A DNA stretch of 64,000 nucleotides from NCBI GenBank assembly GCA_031287685.1, contig JAITSQ010000010.1, positions 38,360 through 102,359 on the forward strand, given 5' to 3'. Of the stretch, positions 8,164 to 15,782 are shown piece by piece. Both the position numbers and the translations under genes were made by a program. Source of the DNA: Clostridiales bacterium (GTDB lineage Bacteria > Bacillota > Clostridia > Lachnospirales > WQUN01). Position 1 is the stretch's first letter; each line of letters starts with the position of its first letter. The notes below the pieces were generated by a model. The model was not told where the DNA came from. It worked only from the letters and a program-made list of their open reading frames with translations, and did no database searches.

Positions 8164-9129
8164 ATGAGACGATACGCCGTTTTTTTGTTTATTTGCGTTT
8201 TTTTATTTTTCCCGAACGAAGCCCGGGCCGACGGCCCGACCGTTTCAGTCTCCGCCAACACCCTTCCGGAGAACGCGGAAATAGCCGTTTCCGGCTCTAT
8301 TCCTTACGTGAACATCTCGGGGCGCAGCGCGGAAACGAACGCTTTCAAGGAAAAAATCAACGACAAAATCCAGGGCGCGGCGCGGTCGAAAATCGACGAA
8401 GCCATAAAATCCCGCGCGAAGGCCATATCGTTTTACAGGTATGATTTTAAGCCTGGCGGCGGAGACATTATAAATATAGTTATTTACGCGGAAATATCAA
8501 GCGGGAATATGGCGCGGAGAGAAGCCGCAAGCGTCGTTTTTGATAAAAAAGAGCAGAAAATCCTGGGCATAAACGACGTCGTGGGCGCGAACGGCGCGAA
8601 GCTGGCCTCGGCTTATGTAAACTCGCTCCGCAAGAAATCCCCCTCGAAATACGTTTCGAGCTTTTCCGGAATTTCCGACGGGCACGATTTTTTCGTCACG
8701 GGGAACGAGCTTCAGATTCTTTTCGATTCTTACGCGCTGACCAAGGGAAACTCGGAAATTGAGATCGTGAAAATCCCTCTGTCGGCGTTCCGCTCCTTCA
8801 AGCTTCAGCTTGAGGGGGAGGATATGCCGGCGAACAACCTGGCGCCGCTCCTGCCGCTCCGGGACGTGGCTGAGAATTTCGGCTTCAGCGTGGAGTGGAA
8901 AGGCGCCGGCCAGCCTATCTCGGTGTCGCGAGGGAGCTTTGAGACAAGCGTCACGATTGGCGTAAACGAATATCTTAAAGGCTCCGCCGTTATCAAACTC
9001 GAGTCCGCCCCGGCGTCGCACAACGGCGCGACCTACGTGCCGATTACGTTTTTTGAGGAAGTGCTGGGCCTAAGTTATTATGTTGACGAAAACGGGGAGG
9101 CCACGGTGTCGGAGCTTGTTATGGATTGA
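8164..9129 (+). CDS. Secreted protein with DUF4163/DUF3298 (RsiV-like) region and copper-amine-oxidase-N-like domain
   Basis: The N-terminus is a signal peptide (FLFICVFLFFPNEARAD). Residues about 30-220 resemble the DUF4163 plus DUF3298 pair found in RsiV and PdaC extracellular regions (YVNISG, SFYRYDF, ASVVFDKKEQKIL). The last 100 residues resemble the so-called copper amine oxidase N-terminal domain (LAPLLPLRDVAENFGF, then VPITFFEEVLG), a repeat used as a wall- or surface-associated module in Clostridia and not catalytic. The start at 8164 has an AGAGGT ribosome-binding site. The function is unknown; a cell-surface role is inferred. Transcription ends at the strong hairpin at 9154-9245. 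Confidence 0.72.
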   Translation: MRRYAVFLFICVFLFFPNEARADGPTVSVSANTLPENAEIAVSGSIPYVNISGRSAETNAFKEKINDKIQGAARSKIDEAIKSRAKAISFYRYDFKPGGGDIINIVIYAEISSGNMARREAASVVFDKKEQKILGINDVVGANGAKLASAYVNSLRKKSPSKYVSSFSGISDGHDFFVTGNELQILFDSYALTKGNSEIEIVKIPLSAFRSFKLQLEGEDMPANNLAPLLPLRDVAENFGFSVEWKGAGQPISVSRGSFETSVTIGVNEYLKGSAVIKLESAPASHNGATYVPITFFEEVLGLSYYVDENGEATVSELVMD

Positions 9130-9153
9130 AAAACGGATAGAATATCGCTAAAT

Positions 9154-9245
9154 AAAAACCGCGCGTCGCTAAGAACGAGTCTTTGGTTTGTCCGAATCCC
9201 TTTTGACAAGCCAAGCCCCGCAGGCTAAGCGACCGCGGTTTTTTT
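9154..9245. terminator. Bidirectional terminator with a nested hairpin
   Basis: AAAAACCGCG with GTCGCT (9154-9172) pairs with AGCGAC plus CGCGGTTTTT (about 9224-9245), giving a stem of nearly 20 bp with A-runs and T-runs outside. The loop contains a second stem, TTGGTTTGTC (9183-9192) facing GACAAGCCAA (9205-9214). It lies between two convergent genes and could stop transcription from both sides. Confidence 0.7.
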
Positions 9246-9251
9246 GCCGCG

Positions 9252-11036
9252 TTAAGCGTCCTTCGCGCGCTTCGCCGCAGCGAAGCCCAGCCCAAGCACG
9301 GCGTACCAGATTGTCGTCACCCCGACGGACGAATCCGTGAAGGCCATTCCGATAATCCCGGCGACGCCCGCGCAGAAGCACCCAAGGGCGACCCCGAAAA
9401 AAGTCCGTTCGCCGTCGCTGTCCGTTTTGCCGGAAAGGACGGCTTTAGCCGTGCCGGCGAGGAAAAACGCGTAAAGGCAAAACAGGGCGGCGAGCGATAT
9501 CGCGCCGGTATTGACGAAGGTTTGCAGATACGCGCTTTTCGGCTGGATGACGCTGGCGTAAGGGTTGCCCATATACCGCGTCTTGCCGAGAATATCGTCC
9601 TGCGGGAAGTCGAACGCGAAGCAGTCCGGACCCGCTCCGGTCACAATGCGCTTCGGCAGGAGCGGCAGGGTTCTGTTCCATATATAGCCGCGGCCGCCGA
9701 ACGCGGTTTCCTTAAAAAGGCTGGCGGAGGGGTATTCCTCATAAAGGTCGGTGTAAAACCCGTCGAAACTGAGCGGATAAACCGCCCCGTGCGTGTATTG
9801 CAGCATAATATAGAGCGGCTGGCCGTTTTCGGCCATAACGCCGCGGAAATCCACAAAACATATATTTGACGCCTGGGAAAGCAAGGTAACGTCAACCGCG
9901 CCGTTTACCCCGGCGTATTCCGCCGCTTTTGAACCGTCCGCCCCCGGCGTGAGCTTCATAAGTTTGCCGTTTTCAACATAAAAACCCGAATCTCCGGAAT
10001 ACGCGACAATAACGTCGCCAGCGGAGGTGGAGACGACCGCGCGGTCTTTCAAGACGGAAATGTCCTTAAGGAAAAAGTCCTCCGAGCCGAACGGTTTGAA
10101 GCCGCGCGCGGCGATAAGGACGATAAGCGCGGCCGCCGGAATAGACAGAAAGTACAGCGCGCGCCTCTTGACGGCGTTCGCTTTCTTTTCGCGGAGGGCA
10201 AGGAGGCCCAACCCCGCCGCGCTTGACGCGATAAACGGGTAAAGGCCTTGCGGCGCGCCGATAAGGCATATAGCCAGCAGCACGGAGGCGATTATGCTTA
10301 AGGCCCGCGCCGCCGATTTCCTGGCGGCGGCCGCGAAACACACGAAAAGCGGCAGGAGGAACGAGGCGTAAAGCCCCGTCCGCGCCGAATCCCCGAAAGT
10401 GGCGTAAACGCGGCCGACGGCCATATCGGAAATTTGCTTGATCTGCTCGACCGGGCATATAATCCCCTTTATAAAAGGAAGCGAAAATATATCGAAGCCG
10501 AAGGTCTGCAGCGCGCCCGCGAAGCCCGCGCCCACCGCCCCCGCCGCCAGCACGCCCACGGCGGCTTTCGCCAAGGCGGCGGATTTAACGAAGCCGCGCA
10601 TTTTCGCGAATACGACCGTATAGGAGATAAGGACGAAAATATTCTCAAAGCTGTAGGCTATGCCCGTCGCCTGAACGAGGGGGTAGCGCGTCTCGAAAAG
10701 AGCCGAAAGCCCGGCGAAAATAAGGTATATCCACAAGGCGCGGGTTCCCTTTCCGCCGGCGCCGGCTATAATGCTCCTGCGCATAGCGGCGGGGCTTTCC
10801 GTAAAGGCGTTCGAGAGGAAAAGAAGCGCCGCCCCGGCTATAAGCAGCCCCGACTTATAGAACGTGAAAAGGTCGCGCACCATGCCGGACTGGACCAACC
10901 AAGCCTCGTCGTTGTTGGCGACGCGCCCGTGCAGGAGCGTCGCCAGCGGCATTACCGCGAGGATTAGGATAAAGCTGATAAAATGAACCCTTTCCGTGAG
11001 TGTCAAGCCTGAAAACAAACGCTTTGCCCGGCTCAT
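9252..11036 (-). CDS. O-antigen ligase-like (Wzy_C family) polytopic membrane protein
   Basis: The 594-residue protein has about ten or more hydrophobic helices grouped before and after a large loop (about residues 330-480). The loop ends with GGRGYIWNRTLPLLPKR and GAGPDCFAFDFP, which resembles the Wzy_C/WaaL signature (GRGxIW...GxGxGxF) of O-antigen ligases and polymerases. Such enzymes join polysaccharides at the outer face of the cytoplasmic membrane. In a Gram-positive cell the product may be a wall or capsular polymer, or a teichoic-type modification (inference). No other glycan genes adjoin it. Ligase versus polymerase cannot be decided from sequence. Confidence 0.65.
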   Translation of the reverse strand: MSRAKRLFSGLTLTERVHFISFILILAVMPLATLLHGRVANNDEAWLVQSGMVRDLFTFYKSGLLIAGAALLFLSNAFTESPAAMRRSIIAGAGGKGTRALWIYLIFAGLSALFETRYPLVQATGIAYSFENIFVLISYTVVFAKMRGFVKSAALAKAAVGVLAAGAVGAGFAGALQTFGFDIFSLPFIKGIICPVEQIKQISDMAVGRVYATFGDSARTGLYASFLLPLFVCFAAAARKSAARALSIIASVLLAICLIGAPQGLYPFIASSAAGLGLLALREKKANAVKRRALYFLSIPAAALIVLIAARGFKPFGSEDFFLKDISVLKDRAVVSTSAGDVIVAYSGDSGFYVENGKLMKLTPGADGSKAAEYAGVNGAVDVTLLSQASNICFVDFRGVMAENGQPLYIMLQYTHGAVYPLSFDGFYTDLYEEYPSASLFKETAFGGRGYIWNRTLPLLPKRIVTGAGPDCFAFDFPQDDILGKTRYMGNPYASVIQPKSAYLQTFVNTGAISLAALFCLYAFFLAGTAKAVLSGKTDSDGERTFFGVALGCFCAGVAGIIGMAFTDSSVGVTTIWYAVLGLGFAAAKRAKDA

Positions 11037-11072
11037 AAGGAACGCCTCTTTCCGACAGGTGAAATAATATAC

Positions 11073-11576
11073 TAGAGCAATTCCATGTTTGACTTGCCGC
11101 TTTCGAGCCGGAAATCGCGGGCAAGAAGGCGGCTTTTTCGGCAGGCATTAGTGCCGAAAAAACGCCGAGCAAGAAGGTGGCTTTTTCGGCAGGCCAACTT
11201 GCTCGGTGTTTTGGATTGTCTAAAAAGATTTAGACAATCCAAAGCCCCCTTCTTGGCCGCCCGGTTTTAACCCGGAGACGCGTTTAGGTTTTGTGCGGGC
11301 ACGAGCATTTGCGGCAGCTTTTTCGCAGAGCGAAAATAGCGAGAGCAAATGTGGGGAGGCACAAAACCTGCGTCGAAGGGTTTTTAACCCGAAGGCGTGT
11401 TTAGTGTTCGCGCGGCTTTAGGCGCGAACATTGCGCCGGAGGGCCAGCAAGCGGAGCTTGCGAGAGGGCATTAGTGCCGAAAAAACGCCGAGCAAGAAGG
11501 TGGCTTTCATTTGTCCAAACTTGTTTTAGACAAACGAAAACGCCCTGCGCAGCTTATGTCAAACGGAATTGCTATA
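11073..11576. mobile_element. Composite palindromic element A (504 bp) with terminal inverted repeats and nested hairpin modules
   Basis: The ends are TAGAGCAATTCCATGTTTGA (from 11073) and GTCAAACGGAATTGCTATA (11558-11576), inverse copies with a 2-base indel, flanked by TA. Inside are hairpin modules: TTTTTCGGCA/TGCCGAAAAA at 11134-11161; a 15-bp stem with loop AAGA at 11210-11243; a large hairpin opening GGTTTTGTGC near 11287 and closing GCACAAAACC near 11359, whose loop holds further hairpins; a GTTCGCGC/GCGCGAAC hairpin at 11405-11429; and a CATTTGTC stem near 11508-11537. No gene-like protein is present; the short frames here are translations of the repeats. It fills most of the 860-bp gap before pfkA. 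Confidence 0.75.
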
Positions 11577-11699
11577 TAAATGATTTTAATACATAAATCA
11601 TCATTTTTCAAGGAGAAGTTTCGGTAAATTCTAAGAGAGATTTTTTTCTCGGCTTTACGCGTGCCGGCGCGAATAATTTATAGTAGAATAATTTAACGG

Positions 11700-11758
11700 A
11701 CAAGAAGGGGGCTTTTAGTTGTCTAAATCCTGTTAGATGACTAAAAACACCGAGCAAA
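11700..11758 (+). repeat. Solitary hairpin module (AGAAGG...CCGAGCA type)
   Basis: CAAGAAGGGGGCTT is followed by a stem TTTTAGTTGTCTAA / TTAGATGACTAAAA with loop ATCCTG, then AACACCGAGCAA. These flanks match the module borders seen at 11171, 40201 and 61566, but the stem sequence is different. No terminal inverted repeats surround it. It lies about 60 bp upstream of the pfkA promoter. Confidence 0.65.
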
Positions 11759-11817
11759 TCCGCGCCCCGTTTATCGCGGCCGTTATACGCCGAGGCGGAA
11801 GCGGGTGAGTTTTTTTC

Positions 11818-11846
11818 TTGACCTAGGGCGCGAGGTATGGTACAAT
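11818..11846 (+). promoter_or_regulatory. Predicted sigma-A promoter of pfkA
   Basis: TTGACC (11818-11823) and TACAAT (11841-11846) are 17 bp apart. Transcription would start near 11853, leaving a leader of about 43 bases before the pfkA ATG with its GGAGGAG ribosome-binding site. pta follows 36 bp after pfkA, so this promoter may also serve pta and ackA. Confidence 0.75.
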
Positions 11847-11895
11847 AAGTAAAAATATGCGCGGGTACCCCGCGCGAGATTACGGAGGAGCTAAT

Positions 11896-12987
11896 ATGAG
11901 CAAAAAAATAGGCGTACTTACCGGGGGAGGAGACGCTCCGGGTCTTAACGCGGTTATTTACGCGCTTGTGCGCGCCTGCATCTCTCGTTACGGTTATGAG
12001 CTTATCGGCTACAAATTCGGCTACAGGGGCCTTTACAACAACGATTTCGTGCCGCTTGACCTCGCCGCCACGTCGGGCATACTCCACAGAGGCGGAACTA
12101 TACTTTACAGCTCCAACAAAGACAACCTGTTCGACTACACGGTTATGGAAAACGGCGTGCCTGTTAAAAGAGACGTTTCCGGCATCGCCATAGAAAATAT
12201 GAAAAAAGAGGGCGTTGACGTGCTCTGTGTGCTCGGCGGCGACGGAACGCTGACCTCAGCCAGGGATTTTGCCCGCGCGGGCGTCAACGTAATCGGCATA
12301 CCGAAGACCATAGATAACGACCTGGGCGCCACGGAGGCGACTTTCGGCTTTGACACCGCCGTAAATATAGTTACGGAGAACCTTGGCCGGCTCCACACCA
12401 CCGCCGAGTCTCACCAGCGCATAATGGTGGTGGAGGTTATGGGCCGGAGCGCGGGGTGGATCGCGCTGCACTCCGGCATCGCCGGGTCCGCGGACGTTAT
12501 AATTATCCCGGAAATCCCCTACAGCATTGACAGCATCGTTAATAAAATCCGTGAGCGCGACCAGTCGGGCAAGCCGTTCACGGTTATTGTCGTGTGCGAG
12601 GGCGCGGTCGATAAGTCCGGTCAGTCCGTCGTGGGCAAAATAGTTAAGGACAGCCCGGACCCCGTGCGTTTCGGCGGCGTGGCGGCGAAAATCGCCCACG
12701 AGCTTGAGCTGAGGATGCACTCCGACCATGAGGTGCGTTATTGCACGCTTGGCCATATCCAGCGCGGCGGGGACACTTCCGCGGCCGACCGTATACTTTC
12801 GGTGCGCTACGGCGTGGCGGCGGCGGAGCTTATCGCCGAAGAGAAATTCGGCAATATGATTTGCCTGCGCGGCGGCAAAATGTGCCATATAAGCCTTGAG
12901 GACGTCATAGGCTCAAACAAGCAGGTTGACCCCAAGGGGGAATACGTGAATATCGCCAAGAGCCTCGGGGTATCCTTCGCGGAGTAA
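11896..12987 (+). CDS. pfkA: 6-phosphofructokinase
   Basis: This enzyme phosphorylates fructose 6-phosphate to the 1,6-bisphosphate. The ATG at 11896 follows GGAGGAG, giving 363 residues; an upstream in-frame extension is not needed. Motifs are GGGDAPGLN at the N-terminus, GGDGTL (about residue 114), PKTIDND (about residue 136) and the MGR of the substrate site. The pairing of Gly in GGDGT (typical of ATP enzymes) with Lys in PKTIDND (typical of PPi enzymes) marks the mixed group III subfamily, so the phosphoryl donor, ATP or pyrophosphate, cannot be fixed from sequence. It stands directly upstream of pta-ackA. Confidence 0.95.
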   Translation: MSKKIGVLTGGGDAPGLNAVIYALVRACISRYGYELIGYKFGYRGLYNNDFVPLDLAATSGILHRGGTILYSSNKDNLFDYTVMENGVPVKRDVSGIAIENMKKEGVDVLCVLGGDGTLTSARDFARAGVNVIGIPKTIDNDLGATEATFGFDTAVNIVTENLGRLHTTAESHQRIMVVEVMGRSAGWIALHSGIAGSADVIIIPEIPYSIDSIVNKIRERDQSGKPFTVIVVCEGAVDKSGQSVVGKIVKDSPDPVRFGGVAAKIAHELELRMHSDHEVRYCTLGHIQRGGDTSAADRILSVRYGVAAAELIAEEKFGNMICLRGGKMCHISLEDVIGSNKQVDPKGEYVNIAKSLGVSFAE

Positions 12988-13023
12988 AAGCTGATTAAAT
13001 ATATTTTAGGAAAGGTGATTAGA

Positions 13024-14016
13024 ATGGGGTTTTTAGACACTATTAAAGACAGGGCGCGCGCCGCCAAAAAAACGATAGTCCTTCCCGAAACTTTCGACCC
13101 CCGCACGACGGAGGCGGCGGTTAAGGCGCTTGAACAGGGAATCGCCAACCTCCTGCTTATCGGGAACAAGGACGAAATCACCGCCAAAACGAACGGCGAT
13201 TTGTCGAAAGCCGAATTTATCGACCCGGCGGATTTTGATAAAATGCCCGAACTCGCGCGAACGCTTTATGAACTGCGCAAGTCAAAGGGTATGACGGAGG
13301 CGGAGGCGGAAAAGCTCCTTAAAACCGACCCGCTTTACTTGGGGGTAATGCTCGTGAAAGCTGGCATAGCCGACGGTATGGTGGCGGGCGCGGCCAACGC
13401 CACGGCGGACGTCCTGCGCCCGTCGCTCCAGATACTTAAGACCGCGCCGGGGACGAAGCTTGTTTCGGCGTTTTTCCTGATGGTGGTGCCGAATTGCGAG
13501 TACGGAGCCGACGGCGTGTTCGTGTACGCGGATTCCGGCCTGAACCAGAACCCAAACGCCGAGGAGCTGGCGGCGATTGCGCAAAGCTCCGCGAAGTCGT
13601 TTGAGCTGCTCACGGGCAAGGAGCCTGTCGTGGCGATGCTTTCGCACTCGACCAAGGGCAGCGCCAAGCACGCCGACGTGGATAAAGTCGTCGAAGCGGC
13701 GCGCCTCGCCAAAGAACAGGCCCCGAACCTCAAGCTCGACGGCGAGTTTCAGCTTGACGCGGCCATCGTCCCCTCTATCGGGGAGAAAAAGGCCCCCGGG
13801 AACTCCGTGGCGGGCAAGGCGAACGTGCTTATTTTCCCGGACCTTGACGCGGGCAATATCGGCTATAAGCTGACCGAGCGCCTGGCGAAGGCGGAGGCCT
13901 ACGGCCCGGTTACGCAGGGCATAGCGAAGCCTGTGAACGACCTTTCCCGAGGGTGCTCCGCCGACGATATTGTGGGCGTAGTGGCGATTACGGCGGTGCA
14001 GGCCAGCGCGAACTAG
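13024..14016 (+). CDS. pta: Phosphate acetyltransferase
   Basis: This enzyme converts acetyl-CoA and phosphate to acetyl phosphate. The single-domain 330-residue form is typical of Clostridia. Recognisable segments are LPETFDPR near the start, VAGAANATADVLRPSLQI in the centre (about residue 122), and a C-terminal substrate-binding part with KANVLIFPDLDAGNIGYK. I prefer the ATG at 13024 over a GTG three codons earlier because AGGAAAGG is then at normal distance. It is followed 60 bp later by ackA, forming the acetate-producing pair that makes ATP. Confidence 0.96.
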   Translation: MGFLDTIKDRARAAKKTIVLPETFDPRTTEAAVKALEQGIANLLLIGNKDEITAKTNGDLSKAEFIDPADFDKMPELARTLYELRKSKGMTEAEAEKLLKTDPLYLGVMLVKAGIADGMVAGAANATADVLRPSLQILKTAPGTKLVSAFFLMVVPNCEYGADGVFVYADSGLNQNPNAEELAAIAQSSAKSFELLTGKEPVVAMLSHSTKGSAKHADVDKVVEAARLAKEQAPNLKLDGEFQLDAAIVPSIGEKKAPGNSVAGKANVLIFPDLDAGNIGYKLTERLAKAEAYGPVTQGIAKPVNDLSRGCSADDIVGVVAITAVQASAN

Positions 14017-14076
14017 CGAAGCCCCGCGCGGCGGCTGTTATATTAAAAACACATTAAAAAGCGGGTGTATGAAATT

Positions 14077-15267
14077 ATGAAAATTCTGGTATTGAACTGC
14101 GGAAGCTCTTCCCTGAAGTATCAGCTTTTTGATATGGATAATGAGGAAGTCCTCGCCAAAGGGCTTTGTGAGCGAATCGCCATAGACGGCTCGATTCTGA
14201 AACATTCCCCGACGGGCAAGGAAAAGTTTGAGCTTAAAACGCCGATGAAAGACCATAACGACGCTATCGCGGCGGTGGTGGACGCGCTTCTCGACAAGAC
14301 GCACGGCGTTATCTCCGATATTTCAGAGGTGAACGCCGTCGGGCACAGGGTCGTCCATGGCGGCGAAGCGTTCACGAAATCCGTCATAATCGACGGCGCG
14401 GTGAAAAAAGCAATCTCGGAGTGCGCGCAAATCGCGCCGCTGCACAACCCGCCCAACCTTATGGGGATTGAGGCGTGTGAGCGCCTTATGAAAAACACGC
14501 CTCAGACGGCGGTTTTCGACACGGCCTTTCACCAGACAATGCCGCCGAAAGCCTATCTTTACGCCATTCCGTATGAACTGTACGACAAGCATAAGGTGCG
14601 CAAATACGGCTTTCACGGCACGAGCCACAAGTACGTCTCCGAGCGGGCGGCCGCCGTTCTTGGGAAGCCCCTTGAGAGCCTCAAAATAATCACTTGCCAT
14701 CTTGGCAACGGAGCCTCCGTCTGCGCCGTGGACGGCGGGAAATCCGTCGATACGTCAATGGGCTTTACGCCGCTTGAGGGCCTTGTTATGGGCACGCGGT
14801 CGGGCGATATTGACCCCGCCGTGGTTTCCTTTATAATGGAAAAAGAAGGCAAAACCGCCAAAGAAGTTGAAAATATGCTTAATAAGCAATCCGGCGTTCT
14901 GGGCGTGTCGGGCGTGTCGAGCGATTTCCGTGACATCGAGGACGCGGAGAGGGGCGGCAATAACCGCGCAAAACTGGCCTTGGAGGGCTTTTATTACCGC
15001 GTGGCGAAATACGCCGGGGCCTACGCCGCCGCTATGAACGGCGCGGACGCGTTCGTCTTTACGGCTGGGCTTGGGGAAAACAGCGCCTCCGCCAGGGCCG
15101 CCATATGCGGCTATCTCGGCTTCCTGGGCCTTAAAATTGACGCGGATAAAAACTCCGTCCGCGGGCGGGAAATAGACTTCGCGGCGGCGGACTCAAAAGC
15201 GCGCGCGCTGGTTATCCCCACAAATGAGGAGTTGGTCATAGCGCGGGATACGAAGGCGTTGGTGTAA
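14077..15267 (+). CDS. ackA: Acetate kinase
   Basis: This enzyme makes acetate and ATP from acetyl phosphate and ADP. The start ATG at 14077 gives 396 residues, the usual length, and the classic N-terminus [16 protein letters not shown]; an upstream GTG would add four residues unlike the family. Other family motifs are [26 protein letters not shown] and the nucleotide-site HLGNGAS and GLGENS. It is preceded by a weak GCGGGTG ribosome-binding site. A strong terminator follows at 15356-15393. Confidence 0.97.
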   Translation: MKILVLNCGSSSLKYQLFDMDNEEVLAKGLCERIAIDGSILKHSPTGKEKFELKTPMKDHNDAIAAVVDALLDKTHGVISDISEVNAVGHRVVHGGEAFTKSVIIDGAVKKAISECAQIAPLHNPPNLMGIEACERLMKNTPQTAVFDTAFHQTMPPKAYLYAIPYELYDKHKVRKYGFHGTSHKYVSERAAAVLGKPLESLKIITCHLGNGASVCAVDGGKSVDTSMGFTPLEGLVMGTRSGDIDPAVVSFIMEKEGKTAKEVENMLNKQSGVLGVSGVSSDFRDIEDAERGGNNRAKLALEGFYYRVAKYAGAYAAAMNGADAFVFTAGLGENSASARAAICGYLGFLGLKIDADKNSVRGREIDFAAADSKARALVIPTNEELVIARDTKALV

Positions 15268-15355
15268 AATAAAAAACGGGGCGTTCGCGCCTGGCTTGGG
15301 TTATCGTTTCCGCGGCCATTTTCAAGCGGATTTTAATCAAACAGCGGGAAACGCG

Positions 15356-15393
15356 CAAAAAAGCGGAGACGGAACCTTCCTCTCCGCTTTTTA
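15356..15393 (+). terminator. Rho-independent terminator after ackA
   Basis: AAAAAAGCGGAGA pairs with TCTCCGCTTTTT around the loop CGGAACCTTCC, followed by TTTTT. The position, 90 bp past the ackA stop, fits termination of the pfkA-pta-ackA transcript. Confidence 0.8.
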
Positions 15394-15430
15394 CATTTTA
15401 GAGTTAGCTAACGCTTGGGGGAGGAGGCGC

Positions 15431-15533
15431 TAGAGCAATTCCGTTTGATATTGGCGCTCTTCCGCGCCGAAAACGCGTTAAAGCCCGCGATTTTCAGCTT
15501 GAACAACGCCTAATCAAACCTGGAATTGCTCTA
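15431..15533. mobile_element. Palindromic element B (103 bp MITE-like)
   Basis: TAGAGCAATTCCGTTTGAT at 15431-15449 is inverted at 15513-15533 with the same 2-base indel seen in element A. TA flanks both ends. The interior contains a GGCGCTCTTCCGCGCC hairpin and no gene. It lies between the ackA terminator and the end of a leftward gene. Confidence 0.75.
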
Positions 15534-15544
15534 TAACTCCGGTT

Positions 15545-15778
15545 CTACAGGCTTTCGAGCCGCCCGTTCGCCAAATAACGCATTATCCTGCTCCTCTCCA
15601 CTCCCGTCGCCGCGGCCGCCTGCGCGGCCGAAGCGCCGCGGTTATCGCGCACATACTCCCGCACGCGGCGGCACTCCTCCTCCTCCCGTATTACGCAGTC
15701 CGGGCAGATTGCGGGAATCCCCGCCTCGTGCTCGAAAACGCCGCCGCATACAGAGCAGCGAATCCTCCTGCCACCCAT
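15545..15778 (-). CDS. Small zinc-ribbon plus helix-turn-helix-like protein (resembles flagellar-region protein YvyF)
   Basis: The 77-residue protein has two Cys pairs (CSVCGG and CPDC, about residues 8-28) likely to bind zinc. A charged helix (REEEECRRVREYVRDN) follows, then a segment that looks like a DNA-binding or regulatory helix pair (AQAAAATGVERSRIMRYLANGRL). This order resembles the YvyF/TIGR03826 proteins encoded with flagellar genes, though no flagellar gene is in this window. It starts 4 bp after the FAD-dehydrogenase stop, so it is co-transcribed with it. Confidence 0.6.
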   Translation of the reverse strand: MGGRRIRCSVCGGVFEHEAGIPAICPDCVIREEEECRRVREYVRDNRGASAAQAAAATGVERSRIMRYLANGRLESL

Positions 15779-15782
15779 AAAA

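Noticed and set aside
11085..11270. Short open frames within the repeat elements (also 19902-20090, 61224-61418, 61496-61801)
   Set aside because: They are translations of palindromic modules with no ribosome-binding site at the start and no conserved protein character; the shared peptides come from shared DNA repeats.
11073..11758. Possible CRISPR array or integron attC array
   Set aside because: Repeats are irregular in length, nest inside each other, occur in both orientations, lack regular spacers, and no cas or integrase gene is present.
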